Virus record (IMG/VR): IMGVR_UViG_3300035670_013228
Span: 62,001-126,000 of that record
DNA length: 64,000 bases
Strand: one strand, 5' to 3'
Source: a virus
Every line of letters starts with the position of its first letter. Positions within the stretch are counted from its first letter, which is position 1. A model generated the notes under the pieces. That model was not told the origin of the DNA, did no database searches, and was given only the letters and a program-made list of their open reading frames with translations. Positions 47,539-55,249 of this stretch are shown in pieces. The position numbers and the translations under genes were made by a program.

Positions 47539-47562
47539 TGGCGTAAAATAAGTCTTACGCCA
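47539..47562. terminator. Hairpin between ssb and the glycosyltransferase cluster
   Basis: A perfect 8-bp inverted repeat (TGGCGTAA / TTACGCCA) with an 8-base loop, extended by three more pairs after one mismatch, lies in the 79-base gap between ssb and the glycosyltransferase gene. The downstream sequence on the - strand (GATCGTTAATTAC) is not a T tract, so it is a weak intrinsic terminator at best. It could instead be a transcript-processing or attenuation structure. Confidence 0.4.
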
Positions 47563-47591
47563 AATCGAAAATTACTTATTATACGAAATAA

Positions 47592-47960
47592 TTAAAAAGC
47601 TACCTTTTCCTTATCTTCTTTGTGATTCCTAGATAGCTTAGTAATCTTAGAAAAATTATTAACTCTTACCTTCAAAGAATTATGCTTAACGCCATCTTTT
47701 TCCCAGCTATCATTTCTCAATGAGCCTTCAACCAAAACCAAATCACCCTTTTTAAAGGATTCTCCTATGATTTCAGCCCCAGTATCCCAAGCTTCGCAAG
47801 GAACAAACGTTGTGATCTTATCCTTTTCTCCGTTTGCCTTTGTGTAGTCTCGTGAAACAGCAATGGTGAAGTTTACAACAGATGTTTGTTTATCTCCTGT
47901 TGTGACAGTTCTAACTTCTGGATCACGAGCCAAATTACCACGTAATATATTAATGTTCAT
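47592..47960 (-). CDS. ssb: Single-stranded DNA-binding protein
   Basis: This 122-residue product is a bacterial-type SSB that coats single-stranded DNA at replication forks. The OB-fold signature is clear: MNINILRGNLARDPEVR, then VNFTIAVSRDYT, TTFVPCEAWDTGAE, KGDLVLVEGSLRNDSW and LKVRVNNF. The C-terminus (EDKEKVAF) has an acidic then hydrophobic end but lacks the classical DDDIPF tip, so host SSB-partner recruitment may be altered. AGGAG lies 9 bases before the ATG and a consensus promoter lies just upstream. It stands alone between two intergenic gaps and so probably has its own expression. Confidence 0.92.
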   Translation of the reverse strand: MNINILRGNLARDPEVRTVTTGDKQTSVVNFTIAVSRDYTKANGEKDKITTFVPCEAWDTGAEIIGESFKKGDLVLVEGSLRNDSWEKDGVKHNSLKVRVNNFSKITKLSRNHKEDKEKVAF

Positions 47961-48002
47961 TATTAATTATCTCCTAAGTTAAATAACCAAGCCTACGACA
48001 GT

Positions 48003-48031
48003 ATTATACCAAAAAGACACACAGATGTCAA
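48003..48031 (-). promoter_or_regulatory. Perfect sigma70-type promoter for ssb
   Basis: On the - strand, TTGACA (48026-48031) and TATAAT (48003-48008) are separated by exactly 17 bases, a full match to the bacterial vegetative consensus. The -35 box overlaps the TGA stop of the upstream polymerase gene (48028-48030). Predicted transcription starts about 35 bases before the ssb ATG, leaving room for AGGAG. It is the only perfect consensus promoter I found in the window. Confidence 0.85.
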
Positions 48032-49644
48032 GTTTTCGGTATAAAACACTTTTCTACTATAAATGAATCATCACCCTGTCCTTTTTTACCCTTAATAATA
48101 ATTATGTTATTGTCAAATAGAATATGTTTATATGTTCTATATGCTTCGGGGAAAAAGATAACACTATCTATAGATCCATAGCCGTCCGTTAAGCATACAA
48201 AAGCCATCTCTGCACCAGGAGATTTTCCAGACTTTGTTTTTGTTATATTTAAGCTAGAAATTTCTCCGCACACAATAAGATTATCTTTTAGTAAAATAGT
48301 TTTAAAATCTTTGCAGTTACAATTAGTCATGCTAACATCATACATATCCACTTTTGAACAAGTAATAGGACATCCTAAAACCTCATCTTCGGAATCAGCA
48401 ATCCATTCAGGATTATCATCCAGAGAATATGGTGGTTTTTTAATTGTGTCTAACATACTATTAATAGTAGTTTTTCTTTTTTGTGTTAATTTATGTTCAT
48501 GACATAGTTTATATATATACTCATATATAGTACTACATGAAGATATTTGATTTATTAGATATAATATTTCTTTGTTGGTAAGCTCGCTAACTAAACTAAA
48601 TTCAAATAACATACTTGTTCTAGTTTTTTTTGTAAAGTCAAGAGATCCCGATTTTATTAGAGCTTTAGCTGCTGTAGAATTAATATTAAGTAATATACGA
48701 AATAGAATATCGTACCAACTAGATTGGTATAGATCAATCTTATTATCTTCTACTATAGTAGATAATTTTTTATATACAGAAGATCCAAAACCTTTAATAT
48801 CTGTTAAACCAAAATATATATTTTTATCTTTTAGTATAAATAGTTCATTCATAAGACGTAAGTCTGGAACACTAACCAATATATCCATTTCTGTAGCATT
48901 TTGAACTAAAGATTTGATTTCTGCTTTAGGATCTATTTTATCTTTAGCGAATCTAAGATACGAAGCAAAGAAAACTTTAGGAAAATGAGCCTTACAATAT
49001 GCGGATAAATAGGCATTAATCGCATACGATACTGCATGACTTTTATTAAAAGAATATCTTTGGCTTTTTTCTATCCATCCAAAAATTTCCTCAGCTTCTG
49101 ATACCGAAACTATTTTTTTGTGTTTGGCCCCATCTATAAATTTATTTTTTAGTTTGGACATTTCTTCTGGTTTTTTCTTACCAATAGCTTTTCTAAGATT
49201 ATCTGCTTCTTGTAGGTCAAATCCGGCTATTTCTTTAGCTATTTCCATAGCCTGTTCCTGATAAATCATTTCACCATAGGTCTTTTTAAGTATGGATTCT
49301 AGTGCTGGATGATAATAATCTACAGATTCTTTGCCATTCTTTTTATCTATATAATGACTACTAACAGTTTTACCGTCTCTTACCGCTTCTAAGCATCCTG
49401 GTCTTAGAATGCTGATTAATGCGGATAGCTGTTCTATGTTCTGTGGTTTTAACTTTTTCGCCATTGATCGCCCTAAACGAGACTCTAATTGAAAACAACC
49501 TTTTGTGTTACCATCAGAAATAAGATTCCATGTTTTAGGACAATCTAGATTTATTTGATTGTTTATCGGATTAAAAGCAATATTTGTTTTATTTTGATCC
49601 AATAAATCAAATGAACAACCACATGAGTATGCAAATTTCTTCAT
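48028..49644 (-). CDS. dnaE: DNA polymerase III alpha subunit, C-terminal half (split DnaE)
   Basis: This 538-residue product is the fingers and C-terminal half of a DnaE-type polymerase. It carries KTWNLISDGNTKGCFQLES (residues ~37-55), ALISILRPGCLEAV, YQEQAMEIAKEIAGF, ADNLRKAIGKKKPEEM and RYSFNKSHAVSYAI (~197), each a conserved DnaE motif. An OB-like region near residues 425-520 follows (NLIVCGEISSL...FVCLTDGYGSIDSVIFFPE). The catalytic aspartates are missing because they lie in the separate gene at 50512-52359. The N-terminus (MKKFAYSCGCSFDLL) has no intein signature, so this is a two-polypeptide enzyme by design or by gene fission. AAGGA lies 9 bases before the ATG. The stop codon overlaps the ssb promoter. 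Confidence 0.85.
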   Translation of the reverse strand: MKKFAYSCGCSFDLLDQNKTNIAFNPINNQINLDCPKTWNLISDGNTKGCFQLESRLGRSMAKKLKPQNIEQLSALISILRPGCLEAVRDGKTVSSHYIDKKNGKESVDYYHPALESILKKTYGEMIYQEQAMEIAKEIAGFDLQEADNLRKAIGKKKPEEMSKLKNKFIDGAKHKKIVSVSEAEEIFGWIEKSQRYSFNKSHAVSYAINAYLSAYCKAHFPKVFFASYLRFAKDKIDPKAEIKSLVQNATEMDILVSVPDLRLMNELFILKDKNIYFGLTDIKGFGSSVYKKLSTIVEDNKIDLYQSSWYDILFRILLNINSTAAKALIKSGSLDFTKKTRTSMLFEFSLVSELTNKEILYLINQISSCSTIYEYIYKLCHEHKLTQKRKTTINSMLDTIKKPPYSLDDNPEWIADSEDEVLGCPITCSKVDMYDVSMTNCNCKDFKTILLKDNLIVCGEISSLNITKTKSGKSPGAEMAFVCLTDGYGSIDSVIFFPEAYRTYKHILFDNNIIIIKGKKGQGDDSFIVEKCFIPKT

Positions 49645-50327
49645 CTAAAAGAATCCTTAAATTTAATGTTCTTAGAGAGTCTTCTGTGTAGTTTCATAAA
49701 TCTAATCATTATATTCGCTGTGTCTATGACATCTTTGGAAGCATCGTGAGCACCTTCCTTTGATATTCCGAAATATTCTCTTAGTGAATCTAAAGTATAA
49801 CTCTTAATATCACTATTCTGTTCAAACCAATAAAATATAAGATTAATTACATCTATAACATCTCTAGGATAAAAAAGATCTGTTTTTCCTTCTTTATTTA
49901 TGTTTTTATATTTGCTACTAAGTCTATTGATTATGGGTAAATCAAATCTATATATATTATATCCAGCAGCTATTGGTGCTGTAAACTGACTTTTTTTAGA
50001 CGATCTTGTATGGTATTTATCGAGATAGTCTGTAAACATTTTCCAAGAATGTTCTTGAGCAGGATTTGCTTTCCATTTACTTATAATATCTTCTTTTGAG
50101 CAACCATAAACCTTGGCATGAAAATCTACAACATCTGTGGTATATACGTAGTCGGAATCTTTTTCAAGAGTTTCTGGCTTAAAATAAATATTAAATTCTG
50201 AATTGGGTATAATTTCTAGATTAATGGGATCGATTATCACAGCAGCCAATTGGACAGGACTGCAAGACTCTGCATCTACGCCGTCCGTTTCAAAATCAAA
50301 AACACAAATTTTGTTATAATTGATCAT
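49641..50327 (-). CDS. DnaQ-like DEDDh 3'-5' exonuclease
   Basis: This 228-residue product is a probable proofreading exonuclease. Motif I is VFDFETDG (D11, E13), motif II lies at YNIYRFDLPIINR (~D128) and motif III is AHDASKDV (H194, D199), giving the DEDDh set. It lies between the two halves of the split DnaE with 4-base overlaps on both sides (ATGA junctions), so it is produced with them. That position supports a role as the epsilon-like proofreading partner. It lacks the C-terminal alpha-binding extension of bacterial DnaQ as far as I can see. Confidence 0.85.
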   Translation of the reverse strand: MINYNKICVFDFETDGVDAESCSPVQLAAVIIDPINLEIIPNSEFNIYFKPETLEKDSDYVYTTDVVDFHAKVYGCSKEDIISKWKANPAQEHSWKMFTDYLDKYHTRSSKKSQFTAPIAAGYNIYRFDLPIINRLSSKYKNINKEGKTDLFYPRDVIDVINLIFYWFEQNSDIKSYTLDSLREYFGISKEGAHDASKDVIDTANIMIRFMKLHRRLSKNIKFKDSFR

Positions 50328-50509
50328 TCTGTTACAACTTCTACCTCTGTAATAGGAATTATGAAATGTTTTTTTGTTGAATCTGTGGCAAGAACAGCAT
50401 TGAAGAGTTTACAGCAAGATATTCTTTCGTCTTGAATTTTAATAAATTCTTTATTATCTGTTTTAAACTTGGTGCCAACCGAAATATCTGCAAATTTTTG
50501 TAGTGACAT
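50324..50509 (-). CDS. Small conserved phage protein of unknown function
   Basis: The 61-residue product MSLQKFADISVGTKF... resembles a family of about 60-residue phage proteins with an opening 'F.dl..G..F', a central ERISCCKxxNA motif and a beta-rich fold. No function is known to me. AAGGAG lies 7 bases before the ATG and is made by the last codons of the upstream polymerase half. It ends in a 4-base overlap with the exonuclease. Its place between polymerase halves and exonuclease suggests a role in the replisome, which is inference. Confidence 0.6.
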   Translation of the reverse strand: MSLQKFADISVGTKFKTDNKEFIKIQDERISCCKLFNAVLATDSTKKHFIIPITEVEVVTE

Positions 50510-50511
50510 AA

Positions 50512-52359
50512 TTATTCTCCTTCTTTTAATAGATCTTGAATCGTCATAATTTTATCTAGCATTGCTACACCGAGAATATCAAATTTTATTATTCCTAATG
50601 ATTCTAGATCTTGCATCTCCATTCCAGCTATCATTTGTTCATTTTTAGAATCATAAATCATAGGACAAATATCTTTGAGTGGACTAGCGCTTATGGCTAT
50701 TCCGGCCGCATGTTTAGATTGATTCGATTTTGTTCCTTCTAGTCTAATAGCCTGCTCGAATCTTTTTGCAAGTGGACCATTTAAAGTATTATTAGAATCT
50801 ATATAACAATAATCTTTTAAGCCGTCTGCATTATTTTCTAAAGCCCATCTTATAATAGATGCTTCTCCTGTTTCTTCTTTCATTTCTTGAAGCTCATCGG
50901 CAATTTTTGCTTCATCCGGGATATTCTTAGTAATTTTATTCATTTCGTCAAAAGATATATTGCCATATACTCTAAGAACATCTTTAAGAGCACCCCTACC
51001 TTTGATAGTGTTAAAAGTTATCATTTGAGAAACCTTATCTTCTCCATACTTATTTTTAATATATTGTATGATATTTTCTCTTTTATTAATTGGTACATCC
51101 ACATCTATATCTGGCATTGATATTCTATCTTTAGTATTTCTTCCAGAATTATAAAATCTATCAAACATTAGATTATATTTAATAGGATCAATATTTGTAA
51201 TGCCGATCAAATAAGACACCAGACAACCAGCAGCACTGCCTCTACCCGGTCCTGGTAACCAATTATTAGTTTTTACATAATTCACAATATCTTGTACAAG
51301 TAGAAAATAACTAGAAAGATTGGCACCTTGCAAAACATCTAGTTCGTATTTGATACGATCAACATAAATACCCTGATCATTTTCTGGTACTGTTTTTGCT
51401 ATTTTTTGTTTCCAGCCCTTTCTACATAATTCCCTAAGATATTCAGCATCTGTATACCCTGCCGGACAACTAAAAGGAGGTAAATTAGGCTTATCTAATA
51501 TATTATATTCTTCACACATACTATCTATTAAGTTTGTATTTTCTATTTCCTCCTCAGTATGTATACTATGCATTTCTTCTTGAGATAATATATGAAAATT
51601 GTCTGATGTAAAAAAAGCAGAGAGAGGAATATCTTCGTGATTATGAATTTTTTTACTAATTTCTCCGAAAGTTGTTTTTAGATTATTACATAGTAAAATT
51701 CTTTGATCTACCGCGTCTGTTTTTCTACAGTAATGGGCATCTGGTGTGCAGACAACCTTGGTATCGGTTATTACGCCTAGTTCTCTAATGCAGTCTGTTA
51801 GGGTCTTTTGTATGGGTAAGTTTTCTTGATCCATTAGTTGGGATTCTAGAAAAAAATTATCTTTTCCAAAGATGTCCTTAAAAGAGTTAATATGTTCGAT
51901 TCCAATATTTTTCCAATCTGATACAATCTTGTCGGCAATAACAAGCTTGTCGGCAATAAAAGATCCTAAATGTCCACAGATACAGACTAGATCACCTCTA
52001 ACGTATTCTTTTAATAAGGACAAATCTAATCTTGGTTTATGATAGTAAAAATTGGGTCTGTTAGATAAAGAAACAATTTCTATTAAATTCTTCCATCCTC
52101 TGTAATTTTTGGCCAAAACCAGTAAATGGCTTAGTTTTTTATTTTCCTTAGTTTGAACAGAAGCATCGTCGGAAGCGATATATAGCTCACAGCCAATAAT
52201 AGGCTTGATGCTATTCTTCTTCATTTCTGTATAAAACTTAATAGCTCCAGAAATATTTCCATGATCTGTTAGTGCGCATGATTTTGCATTAATTTCCAAA
52301 CATCTATCGGCGATTTGATGAGGTTGAGAAAGTCCATCCAATAGTGAGTAATGAGTCAC
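50512..52359 (-). CDS. dnaE: DNA polymerase III alpha subunit, N-terminal half (split DnaE; PHP start displaced)
   Basis: This 615-residue product holds the PHP and palm regions of a DnaE-type polymerase. Visible motifs are HYSLLDG, CALTDHGN (~29-35), IKPIIGCELYI, PGRGSAAGCLVSY (~373), PDIDVDVP (~417, two catalytic aspartates) and IKFDILG (~592, the third). It ends shortly after and the rest of the enzyme is a separate gene at 48028-49644. The open frame starts at GTG 52359 with no clear Shine-Dalgarno sequence. The expected first PHP motif, LHVHS, lies just upstream in another frame and ends at a TAG that overlaps the GTG (see 52359-52403). Either the polymerase is made by frameshifting or re-initiation, or the N-terminus is broken. 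Confidence 0.85.
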   Translation of the reverse strand: MTHYSLLDGLSQPHQIADRCLEINAKSCALTDHGNISGAIKFYTEMKKNSIKPIIGCELYIASDDASVQTKENKKLSHLLVLAKNYRGWKNLIEIVSLSNRPNFYYHKPRLDLSLLKEYVRGDLVCICGHLGSFIADKLVIADKIVSDWKNIGIEHINSFKDIFGKDNFFLESQLMDQENLPIQKTLTDCIRELGVITDTKVVCTPDAHYCRKTDAVDQRILLCNNLKTTFGEISKKIHNHEDIPLSAFFTSDNFHILSQEEMHSIHTEEEIENTNLIDSMCEEYNILDKPNLPPFSCPAGYTDAEYLRELCRKGWKQKIAKTVPENDQGIYVDRIKYELDVLQGANLSSYFLLVQDIVNYVKTNNWLPGPGRGSAAGCLVSYLIGITNIDPIKYNLMFDRFYNSGRNTKDRISMPDIDVDVPINKRENIIQYIKNKYGEDKVSQMITFNTIKGRGALKDVLRVYGNISFDEMNKITKNIPDEAKIADELQEMKEETGEASIIRWALENNADGLKDYCYIDSNNTLNGPLAKRFEQAIRLEGTKSNQSKHAAGIAISASPLKDICPMIYDSKNEQMIAGMEMQDLESLGIIKFDILGVAMLDKIMTIQDLLKEGE

Positions 52360-52403
52360 TAGGAATGGACATGAAGAGGAACATACGTTCTTCTCATATC
52401 CAT
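52359..52403 (-). other. Displaced N-terminus of the DnaE PHP domain in another frame
   Basis: On the - strand an ATG at 52403, preceded by AAAGGA with 10-base spacing, opens a 14-codon frame MDMRRTYVPLHVHS followed by TAG at 52359-52361. LHVHS is the first metal-binding motif of bacterial and phage DnaE PHP domains and is normally followed directly by [TSHE]YSLLDG, which here begins in a different frame 8 bases later. The TAG shares a base with the GTG that opens the main frame. A read-through stop would not repair the frame because TGA follows directly and the frame is wrong. Confidence 0.75.
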
Positions 52404-52455
52404 TATATTTTTATCCTTTCCTTTTCTAAAGATCTGTCAACTATTTATAACAAAA

Positions 52456-53502
52456 CTATTCGGCACTACCCGGAGCTTTGTACTGTCCTACATTATACCC
52501 CGGAGCTTGGTATTCGTCAACCACCACATCTATGCCCTTAACCGATATGTCGTGATGAACTTGTTCGCACATTGTCATATGTTCACCAAGTGGTGTAATC
52601 TGATTTTCTCTATATTCTATTATGGGAAGATGATTGGTATTATTAAATGTATTTTTGCCAAAATGACATAATTTTGTACATTTCCAGCTTTTGTTTAGTT
52701 CTGGATTAGTAGTATTTTTTATGGTTTCAAATTTATTCTTTAACATATTTTCAATTTTAGATATATGAGACTTGTCAAAACAGATCGAAAACATACCACC
52801 ATCATTAATAAAATATATAGACACTATAACATATTTAGCATCTGGGTATAATTTATGTACAGCATAGTAGTAGAGCATTAGTTGTGGATCTTCATGTAGT
52901 TTTGCCAAGGTTTTTTCCTGACCGGTTGCCCAATCTAATCTCTTGCCGGTTTTATAGTCTATAATTTCTAGTGTATCGTCATTGACGCGCGCTATTAGAT
53001 CCATAGTTCCTTTAATAGCTAAGTACCCATTAATTTGTCCCGTTTTAGTTTGATAATTATATTTAGCCCATTCTTTTTTTATTTCTATATCAAAATGCTG
53101 TTCTGGTTGTACAATATTTTTATTCCTAGGATCAAATATGCCATCAGAATAATTAAGGGCTTTAAAAATCCATTTTTTGCATTCATTATAGTCGGCTGCC
53201 GACCACTCATGATGATTAAATTTTGATATGTAATAATCGTATACTTTTTCTATAATTAGATTAATATCATAATTATTAATATCTATTATACCCAATATTT
53301 CTGTATCATTATAGTACTGTTGATTATTTTGATCACACAATTTTATATGTGCAAGAATTTCGAAAACTTTGTGACATATAGTACCTTTATCTGCTTTTTT
53401 GTTGGATTTAGATTTTATCCCAAGAACATATTCGAACATATATTGCATAGGACACATGGAGTGTGTTCCGTAACTGGAACTTCTTAGATATGTGATAATC
53501 AT
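52456..53502 (-). CDS. RecB-like PD-(D/E)xK nuclease
   Basis: This 348-residue product resembles the Cas4/RecB nuclease family. It has MIITYLRSSSYGTHSMCPMQYMFEYVLG at its start (an 'S.S....CP..F.Y' motif), then KGTICHKVFEILA, GTMDLIARVNDDTLEIIDYKTGK (~170-190; the D and E-x-K-type residues) and QLMLYYYAVHKLYP. The iron-sulfur-type cysteines may be C20, C297 and neighbours (CTKLCHFGK), though this is uncertain. Such nucleases resect DNA ends. Its start overlaps the upstream dNMP kinase stop (ATGA) and a 52-base gap separates it from the polymerase half. Confidence 0.75.
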   Translation of the reverse strand: MIITYLRSSSYGTHSMCPMQYMFEYVLGIKSKSNKKADKGTICHKVFEILAHIKLCDQNNQQYYNDTEILGIIDINNYDINLIIEKVYDYYISKFNHHEWSAADYNECKKWIFKALNYSDGIFDPRNKNIVQPEQHFDIEIKKEWAKYNYQTKTGQINGYLAIKGTMDLIARVNDDTLEIIDYKTGKRLDWATGQEKTLAKLHEDPQLMLYYYAVHKLYPDAKYVIVSIYFINDGGMFSICFDKSHISKIENMLKNKFETIKNTTNPELNKSWKCTKLCHFGKNTFNNTNHLPIIEYRENQITPLGEHMTMCEQVHHDISVKGIDVVVDEYQAPGYNVGQYKAPGSAE

Positions 53503-54092
53503 ATAGTTTCTTTTGGTAGAATATTTTTCTGAATAATAATTTTTTTTATGGTCTCAAATTGTTCTCTTACGGTCATATGAGCATTATTAATGATAAAATC
53601 AAATTTATTCCAATTATAATTTATTGCATCTAATATTGTTTCACTACTGTGATCAGAGTTGTGTGGATTTCTATTCAGACGTATAATAATACCGTTTTGA
53701 TTTTTAATAGCTTCTATTTCATTTGGAAATCTACAATCAGATACTATGACAACCTCATGTTTATTTTTCTTTATTTTATTCATCAAAGCATTAACCCAAA
53801 CATTATTATTTAATTTTCTAAATAAATCAGTGCCTATTAATTGCATCAGATCTCTAGCGGTCAATTGTTTATTATCCCAATAGGCATCAACTAGTTCATT
53901 TTTATTATGATCTTCACCATAACATTGAACATAGGATAATCCAAACATATTCATACAGATGTCTTCTTTCAATGGGTCTGCAAAATTATATATTGCAACA
54001 TCTGAGTATCCATTGGCCAATAATAATCCTTTTAAAAAATCTGAACAAATAGTTTTGCCGGATTGTTTACGTCCAGATAGTCCTATGATCAT
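53499..54092 (-). CDS. Deoxynucleoside monophosphate kinase
   Basis: This 197-residue product probably phosphorylates dNMPs to dNDPs to supply phage DNA synthesis, as phage T4 gp1 does. MIIGLSGRKQSGKT carries the Walker A loop at residues 6-14. Downstream AIYNFADPLKEDI, WDNKQLTARDLMQLIGTDLFR and VVIVSDCRFPNEIEAI match the family, the last being the strand-loop after the lid region. Length is close to the family norm. The gene overlaps its neighbours by 4 bases on both sides. Which dNMPs are used cannot be told from sequence. Confidence 0.85.
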   Translation of the reverse strand: MIIGLSGRKQSGKTICSDFLKGLLLANGYSDVAIYNFADPLKEDICMNMFGLSYVQCYGEDHNKNELVDAYWDNKQLTARDLMQLIGTDLFRKLNNNVWVNALMNKIKKNKHEVVIVSDCRFPNEIEAIKNQNGIIIRLNRNPHNSDHSSETILDAINYNWNKFDFIINNAHMTVREQFETIKKIIIQKNILPKETI

Positions 54093-55249
54093 AGTACAAT
54101 ATTCCTAATAAAAGTTTTGATTTGCTGTTCTATCTCAACAGAAGTCATCTCTGCAACGTCACCTTTTGAAATTTCTGGACAATATACCTTATAAGTATTT
54201 TCGCATTTTTCTTTGATCTGTGACGATGCTTTTTTACCGGCTTCATCGTTGTCCATTAGAAGTATTATAGTCATAGCTCCGGTTGAATCCAGAATCATTT
54301 TTTGCTTATCACTGAGCGAACAACCAAAAATGCCAACGCTGTTATGGATATTATTTTCTTCTAATTTCCATACATTACCAGGACTCTCTACGAGAATCAC
54401 AATACCGGTTTCCTGAATATGTTTTTTAGCAAACCATATATTGTATAGAGAGTTTTGACTTTTAAAGTTTAGGCTGTGTTTCCATTTTGGATATAAATAT
54501 AGCTTGTCCTCAGATGGACAATTATCTAGCTGGTTATGAAAACACGAACATTTTTGACATTTTTCGAAAATACTTCTTCCGGAACAACCTATAACGTACT
54601 CATGATCTAAATCATAAATAGGAACTACCGTTCTATTATACATTTCTCTGTTTGGGTTAGAGCATAAACCAACATCATATTTATCTAGTATAGCTCTGCT
54701 GAATCCTCTGTTAAGATAATATTCAGATGGAATATTAAGTAAAGATCGAGCTTTATCTCTATTGATTGTTTTTTCTGTATTGGATATGTGATTTTGTATA
54801 GCTATTTGACTAACAGCATTTGTAAAAGTATTTTTATTTTTAGATACTTTACATATTTTGATATTACTTAAGTCTTTATTTAGAAATTTTGATACAAATT
54901 GTATAGTATCTTCAAAAGATACCATTTTATCACCATCTTTTGACCAATTATATTTTTGATAGGATAATAATCCTCTGGTAAATCCTAGAATAGATCCTTT
55001 AAACGTTTTTTCACACTGATGTGTTCGACACTTCCAATTTCCTCTATAAGAATCGCCTTCTATATATAGATTTAATGCACTACTATTGTCTCCTTGATGT
55101 ATTGGACACGCCATTGATACCATTTTACCGGCATGTTTATACTTTATATCAAAATAAGATAATAGGTCATCTATATTATCACATAATAAGTCACATAATA
55201 TTTTATATTTATCTTGATCATTGGAACGGGATTTCTTCATCATTTGCAT
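54089..55249 (-). CDS. dnaG: DnaG-type DNA primase
   Basis: This 386-residue product would make RNA primers at the fork. The N-terminal zinc-binding site appears at ACPIHQG (~48) and CRTHQCE (~74). The Toprim region has VESPGNVWKLEEN (~277; the catalytic Glu) and LLMDNDEAGKK (~330; the DxD pair). The order zinc domain, linker, Toprim is that of bacterial primases, though shorter than the ~600 residues of DnaG, lacking the C-terminal helicase-interaction domain. The product starts MQMMKKS, with several close in-frame ATGs. It overlaps the upstream helicase gene by 32 bases. Confidence 0.82.
   Translation of the reverse strand: MQMMKKSRSNDQDKYKILCDLLCDNIDDLLSYFDIKYKHAGKMVSMACPIHQGDNSSALNLYIEGDSYRGNWKCRTHQCEKTFKGSILGFTRGLLSYQKYNWSKDGDKMVSFEDTIQFVSKFLNKDLSNIKICKVSKNKNTFTNAVSQIAIQNHISNTEKTINRDKARSLLNIPSEYYLNRGFSRAILDKYDVGLCSNPNREMYNRTVVPIYDLDHEYVIGCSGRSIFEKCQKCSCFHNQLDNCPSEDKLYLYPKWKHSLNFKSQNSLYNIWFAKKHIQETGIVILVESPGNVWKLEENNIHNSVGIFGCSLSDKQKMILDSTGAMTIILLMDNDEAGKKASSQIKEKCENTYKVYCPEISKGDVAEMTSVEIEQQIKTFIRNIVL

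Noticed and set aside
47578-47583. TATAAT on the - strand at the end of ssb, considered as a promoter for the glycosyltransferase cluster.
   Set aside because: The -35 position reads AAGGTA, which is a poor match, and it lies within the ssb coding end; support is insufficient.
48028-52359. Split intein halves explaining the divided DnaE.
   Set aside because: The end of the N-half (LLKEGE) and start of the C-half (MKKFAYSCGC) show no intein motifs, and no intein-like block is found between them.
52359-52361. Amber (TAG) recoding in this phage, as in some other large phages.
   Set aside because: Read-through would meet TGA at the next codon and remain in the wrong frame. Gene ends here use TAA, TGA and TAG at tight junctions, for example TAG at 38709 followed by TAA, consistent with the standard code.
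52435-52440. TTGACA on the - strand upstream of the DnaE N-terminal half, considered as a promoter.
   Set aside because: No good -10 element lies 16-18 bases downstream; the nearest TATAAT is 27 bases away and overlaps the ATG.
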